A stretch of DNA of 44,567 nt from Ruminococcus sp. (GCA_015066875.1 SVNM01000010.1:1-44567); one strand, 5' to 3'; counted from the first letter of the stretch, positions 8,081-17,368 are shown. Numbers and translations are program-made. Notes: a model not told the origin generated them from the letters alone.

Positions 8081-8848
8081 TCAATCCCTTAAAAAGCCTG
8101 TCAGCGGGTCAGATGCTGAAGCACCTCTTGTGAGAACTCGTCCCAGACCAGAAAGATACGCTTTTCTTCCGGCTTCAACGGCATTTTTAAAGGCCGAAGC
8201 CATAAGGGGGAGGTCGCCCGCAGTTGCAAGAGCCGTATTTGCCATAACAGCGGAAACTCCCATTTCCATAGCTTCGCAAGCCTGTGAAGGTCTGCCTATT
8301 CCCGCGTCAACAATTATTGGAAGGTCGATTTCGTCAACGAGAATCTGAATGAAATCCTTTGTGGAAAGTCCCTTGTTTGAGCCTATGGGAGAGGCAAGAG
8401 GCATCACGGCAGATGCACCGGCACTTACAAGAGCTCTTGCGGAATACAAATCGGGATACATATAGGGCAGTACGATAAAGCCTTCATTTGCGAGTATTTC
8501 CGTAGCTTTTATAGTTTCGTTGTTGTCGGGGAGGAGATATTTGCTGTCGCGCATAATTTCAATTTTTACAAAATCACCGCACCCGATTTCACGGGCAAGT
8601 CTTGCAATACGCACTGCTTCCTGAGCTGTTCTTGCTCCCGATGTGTTAGGGAGAAGTGTAACTCCCTTTGGTATGTAGTCAAGGATATTTTCCTGTTCCT
8701 TTGTGTTTGCTCGGCGTACTGCAAGAGTGATAATCTCAGCTCCCGCGTCCTTTATTGCTGATTCAATCAGACTGAGAGAGTATTTTCCAGAGCCTAAAAT
8801 GAAGCGTGAACTGAATTCGTGTCCGCCTAAAATAAATTTGTCTTCCAT
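8081..8848 (-). CDS. thiG: Thiazole synthase
   Basis: A 255-residue TIM-barrel enzyme that condenses deoxyxylulose 5-phosphate, dehydroglycine and ThiS thiocarboxylate into thiazole phosphate. FVKIEI carries the Schiff-base lysine near residue 95, and [19 protein letters not shown] is the conserved phosphate-binding end. The length equals the family norm when started at ATG 8848, which follows AAAGGA; the upstream TTG at 8872 would add eight non-conserved residues. It is followed 8 bases later by thiH. Confidence 0.95.
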   Translation of the reverse strand: MEDKFILGGHEFSSRFILGSGKYSLSLIESAIKDAGAEIITLAVRRANTKEQENILDYIPKGVTLLPNTSGARTAQEAVRIARLAREIGCGDFVKIEIMRDSKYLLPDNNETIKATEILANEGFIVLPYMYPDLYSARALVSAGASAVMPLASPIGSNKGLSTKDFIQILVDEIDLPIIVDAGIGRPSQACEAMEMGVSAVMANTALATAGDLPLMASAFKNAVEAGRKAYLSGLGRVLTRGASASDPLTGFLRD

Positions 8849-8861
8849 AATAAAATCCTTT

Positions 8862-9488
8862 CTATACTTCAAATTTTTCTGCGATAATACGCAGAACAGT
8901 ATTTGCCTGATGTGAGGCGCAGAGCATTACACGGGGAGCAAAAAGTGTGCCGTCATTATCGATATCGCTTATTCCGTCACCGCAGATATACAGACGTTTT
9001 CCGAGCCTTTTTGTCTGTATTGTATTGCCCGTATGAAGTCCTGACATACCACTGGCACTTACAATATACTTTTCGGGATAACGCTCTGCCACTTCATTAA
9101 CAAGCATTGCTTTGCACTGTGCATTATCGAAGCACTCGCACACGATATCGCAGTCAGCAATAAGCGAGATATTATCCTCAGCAAGTTTAACAGTATGGGT
9201 AATTACGTTGCAGTAGGGCGCAATCTCAGCAATAGTCTCCTTCATAGCCTTGGTTTTGCACATTCCCAGTTGTGAAACCTTGTATTGCTGGCGGTGGAGA
9301 TTTGTGATATCAACCTTGTCAAAGTCAATAAGGAGAAGCCTTCCTATGCCTGACCGTGCAAGCGATATCGCTACGTTTGAGCCAAGTCCGCCAAGCCCGC
9401 AGACAGCAACACAGCTTTCCGAGAATTTCTGCTGAAGCTCTGCTCCGTGTCTTTTTTCAAGAGCACTGTACCACTCTTTTTCGGTCAA
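8862..9488 (-). CDS. thiF: ThiS adenylyltransferase, short clostridial form
   Basis: A 208-residue E1-like enzyme that adenylates the C-terminal glycine of ThiS so that it can receive sulfur. The nucleotide loop [10 protein letters not shown] is near residues 29-38, and [17 protein letters not shown] follows. It is the short version found in anaerobic Firmicutes; a CxxC zinc motif of longer ThiF/MoeB proteins is not apparent. The start is TTG at 9488, one base after the thiS stop, with GGGAGGT inside the end of thiS as ribosome site; starting further upstream would overlap thiS and add unconserved residues. Confidence 0.9.
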   Translation of the reverse strand: MTEKEWYSALEKRHGAELQQKFSESCVAVCGLGGLGSNVAISLARSGIGRLLLIDFDKVDITNLHRQQYKVSQLGMCKTKAMKETIAEIAPYCNVITHTVKLAEDNISLIADCDIVCECFDNAQCKAMLVNEVAERYPEKYIVSASGMSGLHTGNTIQTKRLGKRLYICGDGISDIDNDGTLFAPRVMLCASHQANTVLRIIAEKFEV

Positions 9489-9489
9489 A

Positions 9490-9684
9490 TCAGCCACCTC
9501 CCACAAAGCATACGATTTCAACGCAGTCGTTATCTTGCAGTACTGTGATTTCATACTGTGATTTAGGCAGAATATCGCCGTTAAGCTCTACAGCAACACG
9601 CTTTCCATCATATCCGTTTTCGGCAAGATACTGCGACACTGTTTTACCTTGGATATTCATTTCCACACCATTGATCTTCACCAT
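9490..9684 (-). CDS. thiS: Sulfur carrier protein ThiS
   Basis: A 64-residue ubiquitin-fold protein that carries the thiazole sulfur as a C-terminal thiocarboxylate. It ends in FVGGG, matching the required terminal Gly-Gly. The internal pattern VAVELNGDILPKSQYE is typical. The final codons also form the ribosome site for thiF, so the two are probably translationally coupled. Confidence 0.94.
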   Translation of the reverse strand: MVKINGVEMNIQGKTVSQYLAENGYDGKRVAVELNGDILPKSQYEITVLQDNDCVEIVCFVGGG

Positions 9685-9693
9685 AGTATCACC

Positions 9694-10992
9694 TCACAGA
9701 ATATCAATATATTCGCCCTCAAGAGCCTTGTTCATACTTCTTACAGCACAGAATTTACCGCACATGGAACAGCTTTCCTCAATTTCAGGCTTTCTGTCTT
9801 CACGGATCTTCTTTGCTGTTTCAGGGTCTATGGAGCACTCCCACTGCTTTTCCCAGTCAAAGGTTCTGCGTGCGTCAGCCATTGCGTTGTCGATGTCCAT
9901 AGCATGAGGAATATGCTTAGCAATGTCGGCAACGTGTCCGGCAATTTTTGAAGCAATTATGCCCTGTTTTACGTCGTCAAGATTTGGCAGAGCAAGATGC
10001 TCTGCGGGAGTAACATAGCACAGGAATGATGCACCTGAAGCTCCTGCAACAGCACCGCCGATAGCAGAAGTAATATGGTCATAACCTGGAGCAATATCAG
10101 TAACAAGCGGACCGAGAACATAGAAAGGTGCTCCCATACAAATTGTCTGCTGTATTTTCATATTGGCTTCAATCTGATCAAGAGGCATATGTCCCGGACC
10201 TTCAATCATAACCTGAACGTCCTTTGCCCAAGCTCTTTTTGTAAGCTCTCCGAGACGTACAAGCTCTTCAATCTGACATACATCGCTTGCGTCAGCAAGA
10301 CAGCCGGGACGACAAGCATCACCGAGAGAAATTGTTACATCATACTCACGGCAGATGTCAAGTATCTCGTCAAAATACTCGTAGAAAGGATTTTCATTGC
10401 CAGTCATACTCATCCAGGCAAAAACAAGTGAGCCACCACGTGATACAATATTCATTTTTCTCTTGTGCTTTTTTATCTGTTCAATAGTTTTCCGTGTAAT
10501 TCCGCAGTGGAGTGTCACAAAATCAACTCCGTCCTCAGCGTGAAGTCTTACAACGTCGATGAAGTCCTTTGCGGTAAGAGTGGCAAGGTCACGCTGATAG
10601 TGAATAACGCTGTCATACACGGGAACAGTACCTATCATTGCAGGACACTCTGAGGTAAGCTTTTGTCTGAATGGCTGAGTGTTGCCGTGAGATGATAAAT
10701 CCATAATAGCATCTGCTCCCATATCCACCGCCGTCATAACTTTCTGCATTTCTATGTCGTAGTCCTTGCAGTCACGTGAGACTCCGAGATTGACGTTGAT
10801 TTTCGTGCGCAACATAGAGCCTACACCGTTGGGATTGATGCACTTGTGAAGCCTGTTGGCGCAGATTACAACTTGTCCCTTTGCAACGAGCTCGCGGATT
10901 TCTTCGGGAGTGCGGTATTCCTTTTTGGCGACGATTTCCATTTCCCTTGTGATGATTCCTTCACGTGCTGATTCCATCTGAGTTTTGTACAT
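9694..10992 (-). CDS. thiC: Phosphomethylpyrimidine synthase
   Basis: A 432-residue non-canonical radical SAM enzyme that rearranges aminoimidazole ribotide into HMP phosphate. Conserved blocks include GADAIMDLSSHGN, TLHCGI, SRGGSLVFAWM, IEGPGHMPLDQI and the cluster motif CSMCGKFC near the end. The cluster cysteines are spaced CxxCxxxC, one residue shorter than the CxxCxxxxC of E. coli ThiC; the short spacing is what I expect of the shorter clostridial/archaeal form. Start ATG 10992 follows TTGGAGGT. It is the first gene behind the TPP riboswitch. Confidence 0.95.
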   Translation of the reverse strand: MYKTQMESAREGIITREMEIVAKKEYRTPEEIRELVAKGQVVICANRLHKCINPNGVGSMLRTKINVNLGVSRDCKDYDIEMQKVMTAVDMGADAIMDLSSHGNTQPFRQKLTSECPAMIGTVPVYDSVIHYQRDLATLTAKDFIDVVRLHAEDGVDFVTLHCGITRKTIEQIKKHKRKMNIVSRGGSLVFAWMSMTGNENPFYEYFDEILDICREYDVTISLGDACRPGCLADASDVCQIEELVRLGELTKRAWAKDVQVMIEGPGHMPLDQIEANMKIQQTICMGAPFYVLGPLVTDIAPGYDHITSAIGGAVAGASGASFLCYVTPAEHLALPNLDDVKQGIIASKIAGHVADIAKHIPHAMDIDNAMADARRTFDWEKQWECSIDPETAKKIREDRKPEIEESCSMCGKFCAVRSMNKALEGEYIDIL

Positions 10993-11035
10993 AACGTACC
11001 TCCAATAAATTATTTTTAACAGACGGAAAAATAAA

Positions 11036-11066
11036 AAAGGAAGCCACCGATTTGATAGCTTCCTTT
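11036..11066 (-). terminator. Regulatory terminator of the TPP riboswitch
   Basis: On the minus strand a stem of AAAGGAAGC (from 11066) and GCTTCCTTT (to 11036) is followed by a run of T. It lies between the aptamer and the thiC ribosome site, so it is the expression platform: TPP binding should favour it. Confidence 0.85.
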
Positions 11067-11113
11067 AAATGCATATAAAAAATGCACCGACGTGCAAGCG
11101 TCAGCGCTTTACA

Positions 11114-11200
11114 GTCGTCCCTACGTTGGCATTATCCAAATCAGGTTATCGGTCGAAGGTCATACCTTCCTCTCAGCCTGTAACACAAGCTCCCGTCTGT
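11114..11200 (-). promoter_or_regulatory. TPP (THI-box) riboswitch aptamer
   Basis: Read on the minus strand, the leader contains the invariant THI-box blocks in order: GGGAGC, ACAGGCTGAGAGGA, ACCGATAACCTGATTTGGA, then TAATGCCAACGTAGGGA. These are the pyrimidine- and pyrophosphate-sensing elements. It lies about 120 bases before thiC and controls the seven-gene operon. A 12-bp inverted repeat flanks aptamer plus terminator. Confidence 0.97.
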
Positions 11201-11214
11201 TAAATTGTAAGTAT

Positions 11215-11243
11215 ATTATATAGCATTGCTTTGAAAATGTCAA
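11215..11243 (-). promoter_or_regulatory. Promoter of the thiamine operon
   Basis: On the minus strand TTGACA (11243-11238), a 17-base spacer and TATAAT (11220-11215): a full consensus promoter starting transcription just before the riboswitch. Confidence 0.93.
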
Positions 11244-11260
11244 GAGGGAAGATAAAGAAA

Positions 11261-11290
11261 GCTGATGCACGCAATTCAATGTGCATCAGC
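11261..11290 (-). terminator. Terminator of the PL1/CE12 gene
   Basis: A perfect 10-bp stem, GCTGATGCAC (11261-11270) with GTGCATCAGC (11281-11290), 8 bases after the stop of the minus-strand pectate lyase gene. On the minus strand it is followed by TTTCTTT. It also shields the thiamine promoter located directly after it. Confidence 0.85.
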
Positions 11291-11298
11291 TTTTTGTG

Positions 11299-14200
11299 TT
11301 ATTTAAGATAATTTCCGATTGAAAGTCCGAGATTCTTTGTCTGGTCAGCAATCATTGAAGCGATTTTCACAGCTCCTGCATTGCTCAGATGAGTATTGTC
11401 TATCTGAGTCTGTGCTGTGTCTGAATAGCAGTGAAGCTTAGCAGTTTCTGAAGCTCCTCCGCTGTTGTAGAGATTGGTGTAAAGCTGTGTTGTAAGTGTT
11501 GTCATATCAATAACAGGAACATTATACTGCTGTCCCAGTGAGATAAGAGCCTGCTGGTAGGGAGTGTGCTGAGCATAATTGGCAGTACCGTCTGAACCTC
11601 GTCTTGTAATAGGAGTTACAAGAACTGCAACAGCGCCCTTATTCTGAGCCATTCTGATGTATTTATTAAGCAGAATCCACTCATATGAATACTGACCGCT
11701 ACTGTTCATTCCGTTGCCGTCAAGAGAATTCATATCGAGTCCGGGATATGTACCGAGACCGGGATATGTTGCTTCGTCGGTTTTTTCATCATTATGTCCG
11801 AACTGAATGAACAGGTAATCTCCGCTACCGATGCTATTGCAGAGTGTTGTGTAATTTGCTTCAGTAAGGAAACTTCTGCTACTTCTGCCTGAAAGAGCAA
11901 GATTGTTTACAGTTACATTATTGTACTCGTCAGCAAGCTTCATACCCCAGCCGTAACGGTTATAAGCAGTAGCGGTATTGCTGTCATAGTTGCATACTGT
12001 AGAGTCGCCTACAAGATAAACTTTTCCAGAGAAGCTGAATCCGCTTGGCTCGTATGAATTTGCTGTAGTAGTTGTGGTAGTAGTTGTAGTAGCAGTTGTA
12101 GCTGTAGTAGTTACAACAGGGTCACCAGAATCTGTAATTCCGCCCGGGAAGCTGTTTACAAGAAGCTTTCTCATAAGCACCATATCAAAAACGTCAACGG
12201 AGTTGTCATTATTGAGATCGCCGAATTTCCAGTCTGTAAGCGTACCTGAATCAAGCAGATAAAGCTGATGCATAACAAGGTCAGCCACATTGAATTTACT
12301 GTCAGCGTTGACATCGCCCTTGTAGGTCTGAGCGAGGACAATATAATTTACGCAACCGCTTGACTGTCCGTTTTTGCCAAGAGTCACAGTTTCACCACTG
12401 CGTACACAGCGACTGTAAACTGCAAAAGTAACGTCCTTGCTGTTGGTGATGCTCATACCTGTTTTCTGCCAGCTTGCCAGCCATTCGGGAAGAGTCGCAA
12501 CTCTGACATCAATTGCCACGTAGACAGTCATATCCGCAGAAGCAGTAAATGAAGCCAGGTCTGAGGAGAAGTTTTTTGCGTCACAGGAAGTAACAATAGC
12601 TTCCGCGCCTATAAGCATATCTGGAATTGAAGCGTAAAATGCATCGGCACGGTCACCGTAAAGGAGGTCGCCCATAGCTACTGAGCTGTCGATACTCCAG
12701 CTTGTGAAGGTTGAAGAGTCATTAATTACAAGGTTTGTTATGAGATTTCCGTTTATGGGAGTAACCTCAACAGGCTTTTCTGTTGGAGCTTCCACATATC
12801 CTGCAGAAGGAACACCTGCTTCCGCATACATAGCGTAAGTCATATTGCTTCTTGAGCTCTGTGCACCGCTGTATGAGGTACAGTAAGCTTTAGCGTCTGA
12901 AGCTGTTTTAGCTGTATATGAATAGTTGGAAGAAGGTCTCCAGGAGCAAGCCTTGGCATTTTTTGCTACAAGAGAGTAGTTTGAATTAACAAGAACAGAG
13001 CCTGAATCAGTATAGACTCCGGGATAGGTGGAGGAGATGTCAGATGTAGATGTACCATCGTTTACAACAGAGCCTTTACCGGTACCGCCGTCAAAATAGT
13101 TATTCTCGGAATAAAGCTTGCAAGCGGTATATATTGTGTATCCCATATCGAAATTAACAACATAGTTGTTCATGGAGTGGAAATATCCGTAACGCATAAG
13201 TGCGGGAGCTCTTGTAATGCAGTTGTTGTAGTAATTATCTGCAATAGTCACGCAAGGTCTGCCGTTGTAGGTATTGTATGTCTCCTGAGTATCTGTAGGA
13301 TATCCGAGGAGCACTCCATACTCGTGAAGACCGAATTTACAGTCAGATATAGTAACGAAATCGGTAGTACCCTTGAAGTTAAGGAACTTATCCCAGTCGT
13401 CAAGTCCTGTAGAAGCACCATTTATTTTATCGTGACCGATAAAAGTACAGTGGTCGATCCAGAAATTCGAGCCGTATGAGAATTCCCAGATATTGTCGTT
13501 ATTGAGTTCCTTATCGTGAGAAATTTCGATATTGCGGATAATAATGTTCTTTCCCTGACCGTAGTTTCCTTCATAAGTACGGAAATAAACGTTGTAAAGG
13601 GAATTTGCTGAGTAACTGCCGATGATAGTCTTATTGGGATACATATAAATTCCGGCGTCGTTGAAGCGATAACGTCCGTTAGAGTCAGTTGTATATGTAC
13701 CTGTTTTGGAGATATCCTTGGTAATTACAATTGTTCTTGGTGTAGCGTCTGAGCAAGCGGTTTTGAGCTCGTCAAATGTGGTAACCTCCACGACTTCACC
13801 AAGCAGACCGCCTATTGCAGAAGCCTTTACATTGCCGTTGGGGTCTTTGGCATAGCCAGCAAAGCCCTGAAGTCCGGCTGTATTAAGGAGCCACTTCTGA
13901 CTGTCTGCTCCTGAGTAAGTTGCAAGAGAAACAGTATTTGCAGAGGAGTTATAAGTGATTGCAAGGTCAGGATTATCGTAATTGACGATTTTGTAATGAA
14001 GGTCATTTCCAAAGGAATCCTGAGAAACGGCAATAACATACCAGTGCTGAGAGGTTGCACTTTCACTTCCGTAAATCACACATGAGCTTCCTTCGGAAAC
14101 GTTATAGCTGAGGGGAGTTATAAGACGTCCTGTGCCCATATTTGTGATTTTGAAGTAGCTACCAACGCTGTTTGCACCAACATAGTCAAAGCGCCAGTTT

Positions 14201-14433
14201 TCATTCTGCTGACCGTTGGTGGTCCAGGTGTTCAGCGCAGAGTTGTCTGAATATCCCGTAATGTTAAGGTTACGGCTGTTGTCGTAAGTACTGATACGAA
14301 CAAGCTCTGCGGGATAATCTGCCGATACAGCGTTTGCAGTAAGTCGGACAGGCAAGCCGGCTGTGATGCAGATTATCAACATAATAAATGCTGTGATAAT
14401 TGTCATTAATCTTTGGCTGTTGATTTTAGACAT
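11299..14433 (-). CDS. Secreted pectinase: CBM13-PL1-dockerin-CE12
   Basis: A 1,044-residue modular enzyme. Order: signal peptide (1 to about 37, cut near TANA); a ricin-type beta-trefoil CBM (about 42-190) with QNENW, SQHW and SQKW repeats; a family 1 pectate lyase (about 195-500) with WIDHC near 326 and RAPALMRYG near 409; an unassigned beta-rich module (about 565-700); a type I dockerin (about 707-768) with GDVNADSKFNVADL and GDLNNDNSVDVFDM; a threonine linker (774-790); and an SGNH esterase of the CE12 rhamnogalacturonan acetylesterase type (about 800-1044) with VGDSTV, FGHND and DNTHLS. It should cut and deacetylate pectin while docked in a cellulosome. The dockerin lies between the catalytic domains instead of at the end. 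Start ATG 14433 follows GGAGGA; it is transcribed alone. Confidence 0.92.
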   Translation of the reverse strand: MSKINSQRLMTIITAFIMLIICITAGLPVRLTANAVSADYPAELVRISTYDNSRNLNITGYSDNSALNTWTTNGQQNENWRFDYVGANSVGSYFKITNMGTGRLITPLSYNVSEGSSCVIYGSESATSQHWYVIAVSQDSFGNDLHYKIVNYDNPDLAITYNSSANTVSLATYSGADSQKWLLNTAGLQGFAGYAKDPNGNVKASAIGGLLGEVVEVTTFDELKTACSDATPRTIVITKDISKTGTYTTDSNGRYRFNDAGIYMYPNKTIIGSYSANSLYNVYFRTYEGNYGQGKNIIIRNIEISHDKELNNDNIWEFSYGSNFWIDHCTFIGHDKINGASTGLDDWDKFLNFKGTTDFVTISDCKFGLHEYGVLLGYPTDTQETYNTYNGRPCVTIADNYYNNCITRAPALMRYGYFHSMNNYVVNFDMGYTIYTACKLYSENNYFDGGTGKGSVVNDGTSTSDISSTYPGVYTDSGSVLVNSNYSLVAKNAKACSWRPSSNYSYTAKTASDAKAYCTSYSGAQSSRSNMTYAMYAEAGVPSAGYVEAPTEKPVEVTPINGNLITNLVINDSSTFTSWSIDSSVAMGDLLYGDRADAFYASIPDMLIGAEAIVTSCDAKNFSSDLASFTASADMTVYVAIDVRVATLPEWLASWQKTGMSITNSKDVTFAVYSRCVRSGETVTLGKNGQSSGCVNYIVLAQTYKGDVNADSKFNVADLVMHQLYLLDSGTLTDWKFGDLNNDNSVDVFDMVLMRKLLVNSFPGGITDSGDPVVTTTATTATTTTTTTTTANSYEPSGFSFSGKVYLVGDSTVCNYDSNTATAYNRYGWGMKLADEYNNVTVNNLALSGRSSRSFLTEANYTTLCNSIGSGDYLFIQFGHNDEKTDEATYPGLGTYPGLDMNSLDGNGMNSSGQYSYEWILLNKYIRMAQNKGAVAVLVTPITRRGSDGTANYAQHTPYQQALISLGQQYNVPVIDMTTLTTQLYTNLYNSGGASETAKLHCYSDTAQTQIDNTHLSNAGAVKIASMIADQTKNLGLSIGNYLK

Positions 14434-14466
14434 AAAAATTCCTCCGTCTTAGATTATTATAACAAT

Positions 14467-14495
14467 ATTATAGCAAGTATTAAGAAACCGTACAA
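14467..14495 (-). promoter_or_regulatory. Promoter of the PL1/CE12 gene
   Basis: On the minus strand TTGTAC (14495-14490), 17 bases, TATAAT (14472-14467), giving a short leader before ATG 14433. The rest of the gap up to the pseudogene at 14734 holds nothing else I recognise. Confidence 0.7.
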
Positions 14496-14733
14496 TTGAA
14501 TAAAATCCTGTATTTTTCTGAAATATAACACAATTTGCAAGAAGCAAGCCGAACTTGATGTGCACAAAAATGCATAGTATCTTGTGGTGAGTAAGATTAT
14601 TTTCTACATAGTGCAGTTTTGCATTTTTTATATAAACAAGTGTATACAATATTGATATATTTAGGACAGCAGGGAACTATATCATATTAAAAAGTGTTCA
14701 TTATATAATACTGTCCGGCTGAAATACAGCGGA

Positions 14734-14955
14734 TCACTTGTTAAAAAGTTCTTTGACAAGTTCGTGGCAACCCTCGTAAATATCACTGTAAGCAGTTCCA
14801 AAATCTCTGCTGTACCAGGGATCTGATACGTCATCGCTTCTTCCTGCAAAAGTGAGGAGCTTGTAAATCTTAGAGTCGCGGGAGGATATACACTGTTGCC
14901 GATTTCCTCAGTGCTTGTAGCACTTGAAGCAATGTATACCTTATCTGACGACCAC
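14734..14955 (-). pseudogene. Low-molecular-weight protein tyrosine phosphatase remnant
   Basis: Two pieces of an LMW phosphatase survive in different frames of the minus strand. From about 14955 the frame gives DKVYIASSATSTEEIGNSVY followed by PPA, the block that normally follows the catalytic loop. A different frame then gives RDSKIYKLLTFAGRSDDV and SDPWYSRDFGTAYSDIYEGC, ending in ELVKELFNK and TGA at 14736-14734, the normal C-terminus with its DPWY acid motif. The roughly 30 N-terminal residues with the CxGNICRS catalytic loop are gone, as is a middle piece of about 60 residues. The gene is therefore dead. The open frame 14682-15071 is only part of this relic plus promoter DNA. Confidence 0.85.
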
Positions 14956-14981
14956 CGCAAGCGAAACGGAACAAATTTTTG

Positions 14982-15010
14982 TTGTAATACGTAAAAGATT
15001 ATGCTATAAT
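14982..15010 (+). promoter_or_regulatory. Promoter of the ABC exporter
   Basis: TTGTAA (14982-14987), 17-base spacer, TATAAT (15005-15010), 32 bases before the start codon. It lies where the missing 5' end of the phosphatase gene would have been. Confidence 0.65.
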
Positions 15011-15041
15011 AAAGAAAATTACATAACAGGGAGTGATTGCT

Positions 15042-16907
15042 ATGCCACCTATGGGAGGCCCACGAAGACAAAGCTTTCTCACAGAGGAAGAAAAGAAAAA
15101 TCGTCCGAAGGTTACAAAGGGGCTTTTAAAGCGTATTTTTTCCTATCTGAAGCCCTACTGGAAGCAGATGGTTATTGTACTTGTTGCCATTGTAATCTCC
15201 TCGGTACTTAATCTTATGCCTTCGGTGCTTACAGGCAAGATTATCGATGAGGGACTTATCGGGAAAAGTATGCAGAAGCTTATTGTGTTTATCGTGCTTT
15301 CGCTGGCGGTTACTCTGGGAGCAAATCTCATCGGAGTACTTGAAAGCTATATGAAAACCTGGATTGCTCAGCATATTACATACGATATGCGAAACACGAT
15401 GTACAGGCATCTGCAGAAGATGTCACAGCGTTTCTACACCTCCAACAATCAGGGTGACATAATCACACGTATGACAAGTGATATTTCAGGTGTACAGCAG
15501 ATCATCACAACCACACTTACAAGTATTCTTTCAAACTCAATAACGCTGATTATTGCTCTTGTAGTTATGTTTCAGCAAAGCTGGGTAATGGCGCTGGTGG
15601 GAATTGCGGTGATACCGTTGTTTATCATTCCAACACGAAGCGCGGGCAAAACACGCTGGTCCATTACAGCCGAGTCACAGGCGTGCAGTGATGAAATAAA
15701 CGGTATTCTCAATGAAACAATGTCGGTAAGCGGTCAGCTTCTTGTAAAGCTTTTCGGAATGGAACAGGTTGAATACGACAAATACGAAGAAGCAAACGGA
15801 CGTATGGTAAAGCTGAATATACGTGAAAGTATGGCGGGACGCTGGTTCAGAGTAGCTCTCAGTACATTTTCAAATATCGGTCCTATGCTTTTGTATCTTG
15901 CCGGCGGAGTTCTTATGATGAAGTTTGACAGCAGTCTTACTGTGGGAGATATCACCGTGCTTGTAGCATTGCTGGGAAAAATGTACGGCCCTTTCAATCA
16001 GCTTCTTAATATTCAGGTGGACTGGATACGCTCGATGGCGATGTTTACACGTATTTTTGAGTATTATGATATGCCTGTTGAGATTGAAAATGCTCCTGAC
16101 GCAGTATGTCCTACTGAACGTGCAAGAGGAGAGGTGGAGTTCAGAAACGTAGGCTTTTACTATGAGAAGGAGCGTCAGATCCTTACTGATATAAACTTTA
16201 ACCTGGAACAGGGCAAGTGTATTGCGGTTGTAGGTCCTTCGGGATCGGGTAAAAGTACTCTTGTAAATCTCATTCCGCGACTGTGGGATACAACATCGGG
16301 TACAGTAACCTTTGACGATATTGATGTGCGTAAGCTTGACCTTGCATATCTGCGTGAGAACATCGGTATCGTAAGTCAGGAAACATATCTCTTCAACGGA
16401 ACTATCCGTCAGAATCTGCTTTATGCAAAGCCGTCTGCTACCGAAGAGGAACTCATTGAAGCCTGTAAAAAGGCAAATATCTACGATTTTATCGAAAAAC
16501 AGGAAACAGGACTTGATACGGTGGTGGGAAACAGAGGTCTTAAGCTTTCGGGTGGAGAAAAACAGCGTATTTCCATTGCAAGAGTACTGCTTAAAGATCC
16601 TGCACTGATGATTTTTGATGAGGCAACTTCTGCTCTTGACTCTATCTCAGAGCAGAAAATCCAGGACGCTATCGAGCCACTTATAACCTCACGCACAAGT
16701 ATTCTCATCGCCCACAGACTTTCCACTATTCTTTGCGCAGATGAAATTCTCGTAATAAATAACGGAGTGATTGCAGAGCGTGGTACTCACAGCGAACTGA
16801 TTGCTCTTGGCGGAGTGTATACACAGCTTTACGAGACACAGTTCTGCAAGGCATCAGATGATGAACCTGAGTCCTTTGACTATACGGAGGGCGAGGAAAA
16901 AGAGTAA
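15042..16907 (+). CDS. ABC exporter, fused membrane and ATPase domains
   Basis: A 621-residue type IV ABC half-transporter. The N-terminus MPPMGGPRR is followed by six membrane helices (about 35-320) and a nucleotide-binding domain with Walker A GPSGSGKST near 400, signature LSGGEKQR, Walker B LMIFDEATSALD and the H-loop AHRLST. Such proteins work as homo- or heterodimers exporting lipids, peptides or drugs; no partner half-transporter is next to it, so a homodimer is likely. Start ATG 15042 follows GGGAG at 8 bases; the GTG at 15033 lies inside that ribosome site. It is 31 bases before the acetyltransferase gene, with which it probably shares an mRNA. The substrate is unknown. Confidence 0.9.
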   Translation: MPPMGGPRRQSFLTEEEKKNRPKVTKGLLKRIFSYLKPYWKQMVIVLVAIVISSVLNLMPSVLTGKIIDEGLIGKSMQKLIVFIVLSLAVTLGANLIGVLESYMKTWIAQHITYDMRNTMYRHLQKMSQRFYTSNNQGDIITRMTSDISGVQQIITTTLTSILSNSITLIIALVVMFQQSWVMALVGIAVIPLFIIPTRSAGKTRWSITAESQACSDEINGILNETMSVSGQLLVKLFGMEQVEYDKYEEANGRMVKLNIRESMAGRWFRVALSTFSNIGPMLLYLAGGVLMMKFDSSLTVGDITVLVALLGKMYGPFNQLLNIQVDWIRSMAMFTRIFEYYDMPVEIENAPDAVCPTERARGEVEFRNVGFYYEKERQILTDINFNLEQGKCIAVVGPSGSGKSTLVNLIPRLWDTTSGTVTFDDIDVRKLDLAYLRENIGIVSQETYLFNGTIRQNLLYAKPSATEEELIEACKKANIYDFIEKQETGLDTVVGNRGLKLSGGEKQRISIARVLLKDPALMIFDEATSALDSISEQKIQDAIEPLITSRTSILIAHRLSTILCADEILVINNGVIAERGTHSELIALGGVYTQLYETQFCKASDDEPESFDYTEGEEKE

Positions 16908-16938
16908 GCATTTCAAAAATTGTTGAGGAGTTGTTTTA

Positions 16939-17358
16939 ATGATAGTTGAAGTATATGAGTCTGTACCGGCTGAGGCACTTGAGATAAGAAACAAGGTTTT
17001 TATTGAAGAACAAGGATTTCATACTGACCTTGACGAGACAGACTCAGTTGCAGTACATTTTCTGTTGTTTGATGATTTTGGTTTTCCTGTTGCGACCTGC
17101 AGAGTCTTTACAGATGATGAAAAAAAGGTATATACTCTTGGAAGACTGGCTGTTTTAAAGGAACATCGTGGAAAAAGCTTAGGCAGTATAGTTTTGAGAA
17201 ATGCCGAAGAGTATGTAAAAAAGCTTGGCGGAGTAAAAATACAGCTTCACGCACAGCTTCAGACAACAGCTTTCTATGAAAAATCGGGGTTTTCTGCATT
17301 TGGTGATGTAGAGTATGAGCAGGGTTGTCCTCATATAACGATGATAAAGGATTTGTAA
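16939..17358 (+). CDS. GNAT-family N-acetyltransferase (ElaA-like)
   Basis: A 139-residue GNAT acetyltransferase. IRNKVFIEEQGF near residues 17-28 is the ElaA-type opening; the acetyl-CoA loop is LGRLAVLKEHRGKSLGS near 70-86, and AFYEKSGF is the usual C-terminal motif. The acceptor is unknown. It follows the ABC exporter by 31 bases with its own GAGGAG site. Confidence 0.88.
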   Translation: MIVEVYESVPAEALEIRNKVFIEEQGFHTDLDETDSVAVHFLLFDDFGFPVATCRVFTDDEKKVYTLGRLAVLKEHRGKSLGSIVLRNAEEYVKKLGGVKIQLHAQLQTTAFYEKSGFSAFGDVEYEQGCPHITMIKDL

Positions 17359-17368
17359 ATGAGAATAA

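Noticed and set aside
9769..9774. Shortened cysteine spacing in ThiC as a defect
   Set aside because: The CxxCxxxC form is what I expect for the shorter clostridial ThiC family and the operon is otherwise intact.
12064..12120. Microsatellite-like repeat in the PL1/CE12 gene
   Set aside because: It encodes the threonine linker with mixed Thr codons; a normal domain linker and not a separate repeat element.
14682..15071. Minus-strand open frame of 129 codons as a gene
   Set aside because: Only part of it matches a phosphatase and the frame shifts away from the conserved C-terminus; it also runs into the ABC exporter promoter. Called as a pseudogene instead.
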